Assembly: GCA_018335615.1 (NCBI GenBank)
Contig: JAGXRS010000201.1
Coordinates: 1 to 11,111, forward strand
Source: Hydrogenophaga sp.
GTDB taxonomy: Bacteria; Pseudomonadota; Gammaproteobacteria; Burkholderiales; Burkholderiaceae_C
Reading direction: 5' to 3'
Length of the DNA stretch: 11,111 nt
Numbering within the stretch: the first letter of the stretch is position 1; the number at the start of each line of letters is the position of its first letter. This document shows positions 1 to 6,830 of the stretch, piece after piece. The notes under the pieces are model-generated. The model was not told the DNA's origin. It did no database searches and saw only the letters and a program-made list of their open reading frames with translations. The position numbers were made by a program, and so were the translations under genes.

Positions 1-133
1 GACCAACGGCCAGGATCTCGCCCTGGTCTGGCTTTTCAGCGGCGGCGTCGGGGATGACGATGCCGGAAGCGGTCTTGGTTTCGCTGTCAATACGCTTGAC
101 GATCACGCGATCGGCGAGAGGACGAAGGTTCAT
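1..133 (-). CDS. groES: GroES (Cpn10) co-chaperonin, N-terminal part
   Basis: This is the start of the 10-kDa co-chaperonin, which forms the heptameric lid on the GroEL folding chamber in the cytoplasm. Forty-four codons are visible before the left edge of the window. They begin MNLRPLADRVIVKR and continue with SGIVIPDAAAEKP and GEILAVG, the family's N-terminal strand, the start of the mobile loop and the glycine-containing turn after it. The ATG at 131-133 is chosen because an AGGAGA ribosome binding site lies 4 bases upstream (138-143) and the protein start matches the family exactly; a second ATG 5 bases upstream meets a stop at its third codon. The CIRCE operator and promoter upstream are typical of groESL, so groEL is expected beyond the left edge (inference). 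Confidence 0.97.
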   Translation of the reverse strand, partial: MNLRPLADRVIVKRIDSETKTASGIVIPDAAAEKPDQGEILAVG

Positions 134-228
134 TGCATCTCCTGAGATAGAACGGTTGGTTGTGTCTGCGCAGCAGGGGTTGCATCTGTGAGGCGAACCC
201 GTACCGCAAATCGACTGGGTGTCGAGTG

Positions 229-255
229 TTAGCACTCGGCACCAGCGAGTGCTAA
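229..255 (-). promoter_or_regulatory. CIRCE operator (HrcA binding site) of groES
   Basis: A perfect inverted repeat TTAGCACTC-N9-GAGTGCTAA is present. This is the consensus CIRCE element, the operator bound by the heat-shock repressor HrcA. It sits about 95 bases upstream of the groES start and just downstream of a good -10 hexamer, so HrcA bound here would cover the transcription start. The sequence match is complete; HrcA itself is not encoded in the window. Confidence 0.97.
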
Positions 256-283
256 TGATAAGGGCGCCCCCGTGACATTTCAA
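255..283 (-). promoter_or_regulatory. groES promoter, sigma-70 type with a sigma-32-like -35
   Basis: Read on the minus strand, TTGAAA (278-283) and TATCAT (255-260) are separated by exactly 17 bases, five of six matches to each sigma-70 hexamer. The -10 shares its last base with the CIRCE repeat. The -35 lies within CTTGAAA (278-284), which is also the full sigma-32 -35 consensus. The sigma-32 -10 (CCCCATNT) is only poorly matched by CCCTTATC, so heat-shock sigma factor use is possible but not shown. The leader downstream is about 115 bases. Confidence 0.75.
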
Positions 284-314
284 GGGTAGCCCCTCGAATT
301 CAGGCGCAGAACCG

Positions 315-1133
315 TCAGAAGTGCGCCAGATAGCCGCCGTCGACCGCCAGCACCTGGCCTGTCACGAAGCTGGCAGCGGCGCTCGCCAGGTACACCGCAG
401 CCCCGGCGATTTCCTCGGGTTGGCCCCAGCGTCCGAGTGAACTGCGTTGGCGCAGCCACGCGCCGACGGCCGCGTCGTCCGCCATGGCCGTGTTGGTTTC
501 GGTGGCAAAGTACCCCGGTGCAATGGCGTTGACGTTGATGCCGTGCGGGCCGAGTTCGGCGGCCAGCGCCCGTGTGAGGGCTTCCAGCGCGCCCTTGGAG
601 GTGGTGTAAGCCGCGTCGCCTGCGCGCGCAATCGGGCCCGCAATCGACGTCACATTGATGATGCGCCCAAAGCCCTGGGCACGCATGGGCACAGCGGCTT
701 CGCGGCACAGGTGCCAGGCCGACACCAGGTTCGCCTCCAGCAAGTCCCGCAGGGCCTGTGCCGGCAGTGCATCGAGCGACTGGCGCCGGCGCTGGCCGAC
801 GTTGTTGATGAGGATATCCAGCCGCCCCTCGGTAGCCAGCACGTGTTGCAGGGCCGCGCTGGCAGCGCTCTCGTTGGTCACGTCGAACGGTAGCGCACGG
901 GCCATACCCCCGCCGGCGTCCGCCGCTGACTGGGCTTGCGCGACGGGTGCCTGCAGTCCCGCTGCATCGCGGCCGTTGAGCCACACCTGGGCGCCGTGGG
1001 CCGCGAGGCCGCAGGCCATGGCCAAGCCGAGCCCGCGGCTTGCGCCCGTGACGACGGCCACACGCCCTTGCAGCGAGAACAGGGAATCCGGCCGGGCGCA
1101 GGGAGAGGGATAGGAGGAGTGGGTGGCGCTCAC
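315..1133 (-). CDS. SDR-family NAD(P)-dependent oxidoreductase, gluconate 5-dehydrogenase-like
   Basis: This 272-residue protein is a classical short-chain dehydrogenase/reductase, expected to be cytosolic and tetrameric. The cofactor-binding TGASRGLG is at residues 29-36, NGRD at 53-56 and NNVG at 110-113. The catalytic tetrad is Asn135, Ser163, Tyr176 and Lys180 (YTTSK). The C-terminal part, with LGRWGQPEEIAGAAVYLAS and VTGQVLAVDGGYLA, resembles gluconate 5-dehydrogenases and related sugar-acid or 3-oxoacyl reductases. The substrate cannot be fixed from sequence. An Arg after TGAS and another in NGRD fit NADP(H) preference (inference). The start is a GTG (1131-1133); there is no good Shine-Dalgarno and no in-frame ATG before the nucleotide-binding motif, so the N-terminus of about 22 residues ahead of the fold is uncertain. 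The histidine kinase gene ends 53 bp upstream on the same strand, so co-transcription is plausible. No sugar-acid pathway genes are adjacent. Confidence 0.9.
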   Translation of the reverse strand: MSATHSSYPSPCARPDSLFSLQGRVAVVTGASRGLGLAMACGLAAHGAQVWLNGRDAAGLQAPVAQAQSAADAGGGMARALPFDVTNESAASAALQHVLATEGRLDILINNVGQRRRQSLDALPAQALRDLLEANLVSAWHLCREAAVPMRAQGFGRIINVTSIAGPIARAGDAAYTTSKGALEALTRALAAELGPHGINVNAIAPGYFATETNTAMADDAAVGAWLRQRSSLGRWGQPEEIAGAAVYLASAAASFVTGQVLAVDGGYLAHF

Positions 1134-1183
1134 CCTGACATTATCCTGCGCGCCGTCCCGGCGGACGGCATGCGCAGTCCAGC

Positions 1184-1201
1184 AGCTCAGCTCAGCTCAG
1201 C
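1184..1201. repeat. Short pentanucleotide tandem repeat (AGCTC)3.6 at the end of the kinase gene
   Basis: Three full AGCTC units plus AGC occur in a row (GAGCT on the minus strand). The repeat encodes the last residues (AELS) and the TGA stop codon (1187-1189) of the histidine kinase. The tract is short, so it may be chance, but five-base units can shift a reading frame by slippage. Confidence 0.85.
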
Positions 1202-3259
1202 CATCGCGGAGCGTGGAAAGTCCAGCTCGGGCTCCAGCTCCTCGAACGGCAGCGTGAAGTAGAAGGTGCAGCCATTGCCCGGCGAGGTCTCAGCCCAGAT
1301 GCGACCGCCGTGGCGTTCGATGATGCGTTGCGACAGCGCCAGCCCGGTCCCGGTGCCCTCAAAGTCCATGGAATGGTGCTGGCGCTGGAACATCACGAAC
1401 AGGTTGTGCGCCTTTTCCAGATCGAAACCGACGCCGTTGTCCTGTACGAAAAAGGTCCGGCCGCCCACCGGGTCGACACGCCAGCCGACCTGGACGCGCG
1501 CTTGTGGGCGGGTGCGGGTGTACTTCGTGGAGTTGCCCAGCAGATGGGCCCACACCTGGGCCAGCAGCATGGCGTCGCCCTGTACCACGGGCAGGTCTTC
1601 CTCGATGACCCAGTCGATCTGGCGCTCGGGGTTTTCCTGCTGCAGGTGCGCCACCACACCTTCCAGCAGCGGACTCAGCGGCACCGGTTGCATGTCGATG
1701 GCAACCCGGCCGAGGCGTGCGTATTCCAGCAGGCCTTCGATCATCACGCCCATGCGCTTGCTCGCCTTGGCCGTGGACGTCAGGTATTGAAGGGTCAGGG
1801 CATCGGTCGAATCCCCGAGTTGCTCCTGCAGCAAGCTGACAAAACCCGCGATGTGGCGCAGCGGTGCGCGCAGGTCGTGGGAGACCATGTGCGAGAACAC
1901 GTCGAGGTCCTTGTTGGCGGCCACCAGCTGCTGGGTGCGCTCTGCCACCCGCTTCTCCAGTTCGCGGTTGAGGTCGTTCATCACGTCCTCCAGGCTCTTG
2001 GCGGCGGTCATGTCGCGCGTGATGCTGGAGAGTCCCTGCAGCTCGCCCCCTTCGTTGCGCAGGGCCGTGAGCACGGTGTGGGCCCAGAAGCGCGAGCCAT
2101 CGTCGCGTCGGCGCCAGCCACGGGTTTCCCACTGGCCATGGGCCTTGGCCAGGCGCAGCACCTGGTCCGGGTCGACCTCGTCTTCGCCGCCGGCGTCGGA
2201 GCACAGCAGCAGGTGGTACGACTGGCCGACGGTATCGGCTCGGCGGTAACCGTGCAGGCGCTGCGCGCTCTCTGTCCATTCGGTGATGAGGCCGTCGGGG
2301 TCGACAAAGTAAATGCAGTAGTCCTGAATGGCGTCCACCATCAGGCGGTAGCGCTGTTCGCTATCAAACAGCTCGGCGCTGCGCTCCCGCACCCGCTGTT
2401 CTAGGTCTCGGTTGGCCTCCAGCACGAATTCTTCGGTGCGGCGGCGTTCGCTGATGTCGTGCAGCTCAATGAAAATGCCCTCGACACCGCCGTTGCGGAC
2501 GTCGGGGATGTAATGGATCTCGTAGAAGTTGCGCGTCCCATCGGCGGCCACCCGCTCAGCTTCGAAGGACTGCACCTGTCCGCTCAGGGCCGCGGCCACA
2601 CGCGGCAGTATTTCAGGCAGCAGATCCGGGCGCACCACCTGGCTCAGGTGCGAGCCGACCATGTCGCTGGCCAGTTTGCCGTAACGTGTGGCATGGGCGG
2701 AGTTCGCAAAGCGGCAGATCAGGTCCTTGTCGTAGTAGGCCAGGCGTGCCGGGATGCGGTCGGTGATGGTCTGCAGAAAGCCGTCATGGGCCGCGATGCG
2801 CTGCTCGGCCGCCTTGCGCTCGCTGATGTCCACCACCGTGATGTTGCTGTACAGGAATTGCCCGCCCGATGACTTGGCCGAGCTGGAGGAGAGGAGGGCG
2901 TGGAAACGGCTGCCATCCTGGCGACGGATCTCGAGCTCCATCGACGGGTGGCGACCGGACCCGCGCAGCTGCAGGATGCGCCGGGTGGCGAGTTCACGCC
3001 AGTCGGGGTCGATGAGGTCGTAGATGTCCATGCCGCCCACCACCGCATCTCGGCTGTAGCCCAGCCACTCCAGCAAGGTCTGGTTGATGTGGCGGATGCG
3101 CATGTCCTGGTCCAGCGACAGAAAGCCGCAGCCCGCTTGTTCGTACAGCGAACGCGCGTGGTCCAGCTGCGCCTGAAGTTCTCGTGTGCGTTCGGCGAGC
3201 AATTGCTCGATATCCGGGGAGGACGGGGGCATCCCGTCCGCGCAGATTGAGTGGTCCAT
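1187..3259 (-). CDS. Soluble sensor histidine kinase with three PAS domains
   Basis: A 690-residue two-component sensor kinase with no membrane segment or signal peptide, so it should sense an internal or diffusible cue. In order: a short coiled-coil start (about 17-40), PAS1 (about 35-150), PAS2 (about 155-275), a coiled coil (about 275-300), PAS3 (about 300-420), a coiled coil (about 420-452), then HisKA and HATPase_c domains. The phospho-acceptor is His461 in SHDLRAPLRHI; the N-box is LLGNSTKYT (Asn576), G1 is DNGVGF (607-612) and G2 is GTGTGLAL (635-642). All catalytic motifs look intact. The HisKA and ATPase sequences resemble those of phytochrome-like PAS kinases, but no GAF/PHY domain is present, and no LOV-type cysteine motif is seen in the PAS domains. 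The ATG at 3257-3259 is preceded by GGGAG with a 9-base spacer. There is no receiver domain and no response regulator gene in the window, so this is an orphan kinase here. The signal is unknown. Confidence 0.93.
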   Translation of the reverse strand: MDHSICADGMPPSSPDIEQLLAERTRELQAQLDHARSLYEQAGCGFLSLDQDMRIRHINQTLLEWLGYSRDAVVGGMDIYDLIDPDWRELATRRILQLRGSGRHPSMELEIRRQDGSRFHALLSSSSAKSSGGQFLYSNITVVDISERKAAEQRIAAHDGFLQTITDRIPARLAYYDKDLICRFANSAHATRYGKLASDMVGSHLSQVVRPDLLPEILPRVAAALSGQVQSFEAERVAADGTRNFYEIHYIPDVRNGGVEGIFIELHDISERRRTEEFVLEANRDLEQRVRERSAELFDSEQRYRLMVDAIQDYCIYFVDPDGLITEWTESAQRLHGYRRADTVGQSYHLLLCSDAGGEDEVDPDQVLRLAKAHGQWETRGWRRRDDGSRFWAHTVLTALRNEGGELQGLSSITRDMTAAKSLEDVMNDLNRELEKRVAERTQQLVAANKDLDVFSHMVSHDLRAPLRHIAGFVSLLQEQLGDSTDALTLQYLTSTAKASKRMGVMIEGLLEYARLGRVAIDMQPVPLSPLLEGVVAHLQQENPERQIDWVIEEDLPVVQGDAMLLAQVWAHLLGNSTKYTRTRPQARVQVGWRVDPVGGRTFFVQDNGVGFDLEKAHNLFVMFQRQHHSMDFEGTGTGLALSQRIIERHGGRIWAETSPGNGCTFYFTLPFEELEPELDFPRSAMAELS

Positions 3260-3550
3260 GGTTCAAGGCTCCCGGTCGTGCAGGTCTCCACCGCAACATT
3301 GCGATGAATGACATATCGGAAGTTACTGCAGAAAATTCAGTCGCGGAACCGGCTGCAGCGGCAGAGCAACTGGGCAGATCGCGCCCTTGGATACACCCTA
3401 AGAATTCAGTTTCTTCAGAGAATGGCGAATACGGGGACCAAGGTACTGAGTTTTTTCACGCCCGCCTGTTTGTAACGCTCACGCGAGTTCCTGAACTGGC
3501 GTTGATCGCCGCCCGCTGCGGTGCAGGCGGTCGATCGGGCCGATGGGTGG
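3260..3550. other. Intergenic spacer between the kinase gene and metK
   Basis: These 291 bp separate two minus-strand genes, so they should hold the metK 3' end and the kinase promoter. The stretch at about 3300-3460 is visibly more AT-rich than its surroundings. I see no convincing -35/-10 pair and no hairpin followed by a T-run for metK. The octamer AATTCAGT occurs twice in direct orientation (3334-3341 and 3403-3410), which may be chance. A plus-strand frame stays open from an ATG at 3304 through the spacer, but it lacks a ribosome binding site and any recognisable domain. Confidence 0.6.
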
Positions 3551-4741
3551 TCAGGCGGCCGACAGGCCAGCCGCCTGGCGCAGGGTCTGCGCCTTGTCCA
3601 CCCGCTCCCAGGTGAATTCGGGCTCTTCCCGGCCGAAATGGCCGTAGGCAGCGGTCTTCTGGTAGATCGGGCGCAGCAGGTCGAGCATCTGGATGATGCC
3701 CTTGGGGCGCAGGTCAAAATGCTCATTCACCAGGGCTGCAATCTGCTCGTCCGGGATCACGCCGGTGCCTTCGGTGTACACCGTCACGTTCATCGGTTTG
3801 GCCACGCCAATGGCGTACGCCACCTGGATCTGGCACTGCCGTGCCAGCCCGGCGGCCACGATGTTCTTGGCCACGTAACGGGCAGCGTAGGCGGCCGAGC
3901 GGTCCACCTTGGACGGATCCTTGCCCGAGAACGCACCACCGCCGTGCGGACAGGCGCCACCGTAGGTGTCCACAATGATCTTGCGGCCCGTCAGACCGCA
4001 ATCGCCCTGCGGGCCGCCGACGACGAAGCGGCCGGTGGGGTTGATGAGGTAGCGCGTGTTCTGCAGCCACTCCTTCGGCAGCACCGGCTTGATGATTTCC
4101 TCGATGATGGCTTCGGTGAAGCTGTCCTTCATCTTGTGCTGCGTTTCCGACTGGTCGGGGCTGTGCTGGGTAGACAGCACCACGGTGTCGATGCTGTGCG
4201 GCTTGCCGTCCACGTAGCGCATGGTCACCTGGCTCTTGGCATCGGGGCGCAGGAAGGGCAGGCGGCCGTCCTTGCGCAGCTGGGCCTGGCGCTCCACCAG
4301 CCGGTGCGCATAGTAAATGGGCGCGGGCATCAGCTCGGGCGTCTCGTCGCAGGCGTAGCCGAACATCAGGCCCTGGTCGCCGGCGCCGATGTTCAGGTGG
4401 TCGTCTGACGCATGGTCCACGCCCTGCGCGATGTCGTTGCTCTGCTTGTCGTAGGCCACGAGCACCGCGCAGCCCTTGTAGTCGATGCCGTATTCGGTGT
4501 TGTCGTAGCCGATGCGCTTGATGGTGTCGCGCGCGACCTGGATGTAGTCCACATGTGCGTTGGTGGTGATCTCGCCCGCCAGCACCACCAGGCCGGTGTT
4601 GGTCAGGGTTTCGGCGGCCACGCGGCTGCGGGGGTCCTGCGCGAAGATCGCGTCGAGGATCGCGTCCGAGATCTGGTCGGCCACCTTGTCGGGGTGGCCT
4701 TCGGAGACGGATTCGGAGGTGAAAAGGAAATCGTTCGCCAT
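3551..4741 (-). CDS. metK: S-adenosylmethionine synthetase (methionine adenosyltransferase)
   Basis: This cytosolic enzyme makes SAM from ATP and methionine, releasing phosphate and pyrophosphate; it works as a dimer of dimers and needs Mg2+ and K+. At 396 residues it has the usual bacterial length. Diagnostic motifs are all present: SEGHPDK (13-19, with catalytic His16), GAGDQG (119-124), and the phosphate-binding loop GGGAFSGKD (267-275). The N-terminal FTSESVSEGHPDKVADQISD matches the family start. The ATG at 4739-4741 is preceded by GGAG (4747-4750 on the plus strand) with a 5-base spacer. It is transcribed divergently from the acyltransferase pair, an arrangement I recall from other Burkholderiales. 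The enzyme supplies methyl groups for all methyltransferases and is probably essential. Its leader contains potential RNA structure, described separately. Confidence 0.98.
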   Translation of the reverse strand: MANDFLFTSESVSEGHPDKVADQISDAILDAIFAQDPRSRVAAETLTNTGLVVLAGEITTNAHVDYIQVARDTIKRIGYDNTEYGIDYKGCAVLVAYDKQSNDIAQGVDHASDDHLNIGAGDQGLMFGYACDETPELMPAPIYYAHRLVERQAQLRKDGRLPFLRPDAKSQVTMRYVDGKPHSIDTVVLSTQHSPDQSETQHKMKDSFTEAIIEEIIKPVLPKEWLQNTRYLINPTGRFVVGGPQGDCGLTGRKIIVDTYGGACPHGGGAFSGKDPSKVDRSAAYAARYVAKNIVAAGLARQCQIQVAYAIGVAKPMNVTVYTEGTGVIPDEQIAALVNEHFDLRPKGIIQMLDLLRPIYQKTAAYGHFGREEPEFTWERVDKAQTLRQAAGLSAA

Positions 4742-4833
4742 ATAAACTCCACGTTGGTTGATCGGCGTTGCCGGTCACAGAGTTCGGCGAACGCTTTAGC
4801 GGAATTTGTGAATCGCCCCGCAATTAGTTCAGT

Positions 4834-4871
4834 AACTCGGCGATGGGCGGGATTCTAGATCAAGCCGAGTT
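4834..4871 (-). promoter_or_regulatory. Inverted repeat in the metK upstream region, possible leader RNA structure
   Basis: The octamers AACTCGGC (4834-4841) and GCCGAGTT (4864-4871) are perfect inverted copies separated by 22 bases. In a metK transcript starting upstream they would form an 8-bp stem. Its loop carries CGCCC (minus strand, 4845-4849), which could pair with GGGCG just downstream (4814-4818), giving a possible pseudoknot. As DNA it could instead be an operator. I do not recognise a known SAM or SAH riboswitch core, and the metK transcription start is unknown, so the role is open. Confidence 0.4.
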
Positions 4872-4892
4872 GCGACTCCCCCTCCTTTGTCA

Positions 4893-4916
4893 ATGGCCCC
4901 GCCGCTGCGGGGCCAT
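4893..4916. promoter_or_regulatory. Perfect 10-bp GC-rich hairpin between metK and the acyltransferase genes
   Basis: ATGGCCCCGC and its exact complement GCGGGGCCAT flank a CGCT loop, so either strand's RNA could fold into a very stable stem. It lies between divergent genes, where a terminator is not expected, and neither side is followed by a T-run. It ends 14 bases before the GTG start of the first acyltransferase, which lacks a Shine-Dalgarno, so it may affect translation initiation or bind a protein as DNA. The structure is seen; the function is not. Confidence 0.55.
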
Positions 4917-4930
4917 GCCCTCACCGCGCC

Positions 4931-5839
4931 GTGAACCAGCTGATTCGTCTCATTTTTGTCTTCCTGAGCAAGTGGCCCTTGCCGTTGTTGCACGGCGTCG
5001 GCTGGCTGCTGGGCTGGGTCAGCTTCCTGCTGTCAGGGCGTTACCGCCGCCGCCTGCTGGACCACGTCCACCAGGCCGGGTTTTCCCGCCGCGTGGCACT
5101 GGCCTCAGTAGGCGAAGCGGGCAAGATGGTGGCCGAGTTGCCGCGCCTGTGGCTGGGGGCGCCGGTCAGGGTGGGCTGGGAAGGCGCGGCCGTCATCGAG
5201 GCTGCGCACGCCCACGGCACCGGCGTGCTGTACCTCACGCCGCACCTGGGTTGCTTCGAGATCACGGCGCAGGCGGTGGCCGCGCGTTTCGGTACCGACA
5301 TGCCCATCACCGTGTTGTACCGTCCCGCGCGCCAGCCCTGGATGAGCGAGCTCATCGCCACGGCGCGCAACCGGCCAGGACTGCACACGGCGCCCACCAC
5401 CCTGGCGGGCGTGAAGCAGCTCATCAAGGCGCTGAAGTCGGGGCAGGCCGTGGGCCTGCTGCCCGACCAGGTGCCGCCCGACGGTCAGGGGGTCTGGGCG
5501 CCTTTCTTCGGTCGTGAGGCCTACACCATGACCCTGTCGGCCCGGCTGGTGCACAGCGCGGGCGCACAGGCGGTGCTGATCTGGGGTGAGCGCCTGAGCT
5601 GGGGGCGTGGTTTCCTGGTGCATGTGCGGGCCTTCGACCCCACGCACCGCGCCCCGCTCTCGACAGACATGACCGAGGCCGCCCGCCAGATCAACCAGGC
5701 CATGGAATCGATCGTGCGGGAGTGCCCGGCGCAATACCTCTGGTCATACGCCCGCTACAAGGGGCCGCCCGGTGCACCCGGCACGCCCGTGTCGCCCGTT
5801 GTGCCCTTGACGGGTCGACCGCCAGACGCGGGTGCGTGA
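4931..5839 (+). CDS. Lysophospholipid/lipid A late acyltransferase, LpxL/HtrB family (first copy)
   Basis: A 302-residue member of the LpxL/LpxM/HtrB acyltransferase family, which adds a secondary fatty acyl chain to the lipid A precursor from acyl-ACP at the inner face of the cytoplasmic membrane. An N-terminal hydrophobic anchor (about 5-35) is followed by the catalytic HX4E motif, HLGCFE (His105, Glu110), the YRPAR block (130-134), LLPDQVPPDGQG (177-188) before PFFG, and QYLWSYARYK (269-277). The HX4E spacing and acid are as in E. coli LpxL. The last 25 residues or so are rich in Pro, Gly and Val and lie outside the conserved domain. The start is GTG without a visible Shine-Dalgarno; no in-frame alternative fits better. 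It is followed by a paralogue and is divergent from metK. Assignment as lpxL itself rather than a related ornithine-lipid or other lysolipid acyltransferase is not certain, so I give no symbol. Confidence 0.9.
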   Translation: MNQLIRLIFVFLSKWPLPLLHGVGWLLGWVSFLLSGRYRRRLLDHVHQAGFSRRVALASVGEAGKMVAELPRLWLGAPVRVGWEGAAVIEAAHAHGTGVLYLTPHLGCFEITAQAVAARFGTDMPITVLYRPARQPWMSELIATARNRPGLHTAPTTLAGVKQLIKALKSGQAVGLLPDQVPPDGQGVWAPFFGREAYTMTLSARLVHSAGAQAVLIWGERLSWGRGFLVHVRAFDPTHRAPLSTDMTEAARQINQAMESIVRECPAQYLWSYARYKGPPGAPGTPVSPVVPLTGRPPDAGA

Positions 5840-5876
5840 CGCGCCTTTCCCGACCCGTTCTTCTAGCGCCTGTCCC

Positions 5877-6800
5877 ATGACGAATTCATCTTCCACTCCT
5901 GCGACCCGACCCGCACCCATGGGCCTGGGTGGACGCCTGGGCCTTGGGTTCATGCGCCTGCTCGCGCGCCTGCCCCTGTCGTGGGTGCGTGCACTCGGCT
6001 GGCTGTTTGGCGTGGTGCTCCACCGGGTGGCCGCTCGCCGCCGGCGCATTGCCCATACCAACTGGTCGCTCTGTTTCCCCCACAGCTCCGAAGCCGAGCG
6101 CCAGCGCGCGGTGCGGCAGCATTTCATTCATTTCGTGCAGGCCTGGCTGGACCGCAGCTGGCTCTGGGAGGCCGACGAGGCCACGGTGCGCGCCCGCCTG
6201 CGCCTGGTGGGCGCCACGCATGAGCTGGACGGCGAGACGCCCACCGTGCTGCTCGCACCCCATTTCGTGGGTCTGGATGCGGGCGGCACCGCGCTGGCCC
6301 TGTACGCGCCGCGGCAGTACATCAGCATCTACGCCGAGCAGCTCAACGCAGCCGCTGACCAGTGGATCCGCGCCGGGCGGCTGCGCTACGGTTCGGTCAA
6401 GCTGGTGAGCAAGCACCAGGGCCTGCGCCCGGTGGTGCACGCGCTGCGCTCGGCCGGCGTGCTGTACCTGCTGCCCGACATGGACATGGGGCCGCATGAG
6501 TCGGTGTTCGTGCCCTTTTTTGGCGTGCAGGCCGCCACGGTGCCCACCCTGCCGCGGCTGGCCCGCCTGGGCCAGGCCAAGGTGGTGCCGGTGATGACGC
6601 GCATGACCGCCACGGGGTATGAGGTGGAGCTGTTGCCGGCCTGGCCCGACTACCCCGGCAACGACGCGCAAGCGGACACCGCGCTGATGAACCATCGGCT
6701 CGAAGACATGATCCGCACCATGCCCGAACAGTATTTCTGGGTGCACAAGCGCTTCAAGACGCGCCCGCCCGGAGAGCCCTACCTGTACGGGAAAGACTGA
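5877..6800 (+). CDS. Lysophospholipid/lipid A late acyltransferase, LpxL/LpxM family (second copy)
   Basis: A second acyltransferase of the same family, 307 residues from the ATG at 5877. It has a hydrophobic N-terminal segment, the catalytic motif HFVGLD (HX4D; His129, Asp134), then KHQGLRPVVHALR, LLPDMDMG and VPFFG, and a C-terminal EQYFWVHKRFKTRPPG typical of the family. The HX4D form is the one found in E. coli LpxM, whereas the upstream copy has HX4E. A GTG at 5832 would overlap the preceding gene's end by 8 bases and add 15 residues; the ATG at 5919 would drop 14. None has a clear Shine-Dalgarno, so the start is uncertain. It starts 37 bp after the first copy and is surely co-transcribed. 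The two probably add different acyl chains or act at different positions on lipid A (inference from pairing). Confidence 0.9.
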   Translation: MTNSSSTPATRPAPMGLGGRLGLGFMRLLARLPLSWVRALGWLFGVVLHRVAARRRRIAHTNWSLCFPHSSEAERQRAVRQHFIHFVQAWLDRSWLWEADEATVRARLRLVGATHELDGETPTVLLAPHFVGLDAGGTALALYAPRQYISIYAEQLNAAADQWIRAGRLRYGSVKLVSKHQGLRPVVHALRSAGVLYLLPDMDMGPHESVFVPFFGVQAATVPTLPRLARLGQAKVVPVMTRMTATGYEVELLPAWPDYPGNDAQADTALMNHRLEDMIRTMPEQYFWVHKRFKTRPPGEPYLYGKD

Positions 6801-6830
6801 GGGCGGCAGCCAGCCACGCGGCACCGACCT

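Noticed and set aside
1134..1150. GATAAT as a -10 for a nearly leaderless SDR transcript
   Set aside because: There is no acceptable -35 at the right distance, and read-through from the kinase gene explains expression more simply.
1310..2404. A 364-codon plus-strand open frame inside the histidine kinase gene
   Set aside because: The opposite strand encodes intact HisKA, ATPase and PAS motifs; this frame has none and has shadow-like composition.
3334..3410. AATTCAGT repeated twice, 69 bp apart
   Set aside because: It is only eight bases, the spacing is not a helical multiple with symmetry, and there is no supporting structure; likely chance.
3304..3615. Possible small plus-strand gene from ATG 3304 across the spacer before metK
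   Set aside because: There is no ribosome binding site or recognisable domain, and its end runs antisense into metK, turning into Gly/Arg/Pro-rich shadow sequence.
4871..4887. Perfect Shine-Dalgarno-like AAGGAGG on the minus strand upstream of metK
   Set aside because: No ATG or GTG follows at a suitable distance; the only TTG nearby meets a stop two codons later.
4742..4930. Known SAM or SAH riboswitch upstream of metK
   Set aside because: I could not match the conserved cores of the SAM-I, SAM-II or SAH classes by eye. A covariance search would be decisive; the leader is reported only as an inverted repeat.
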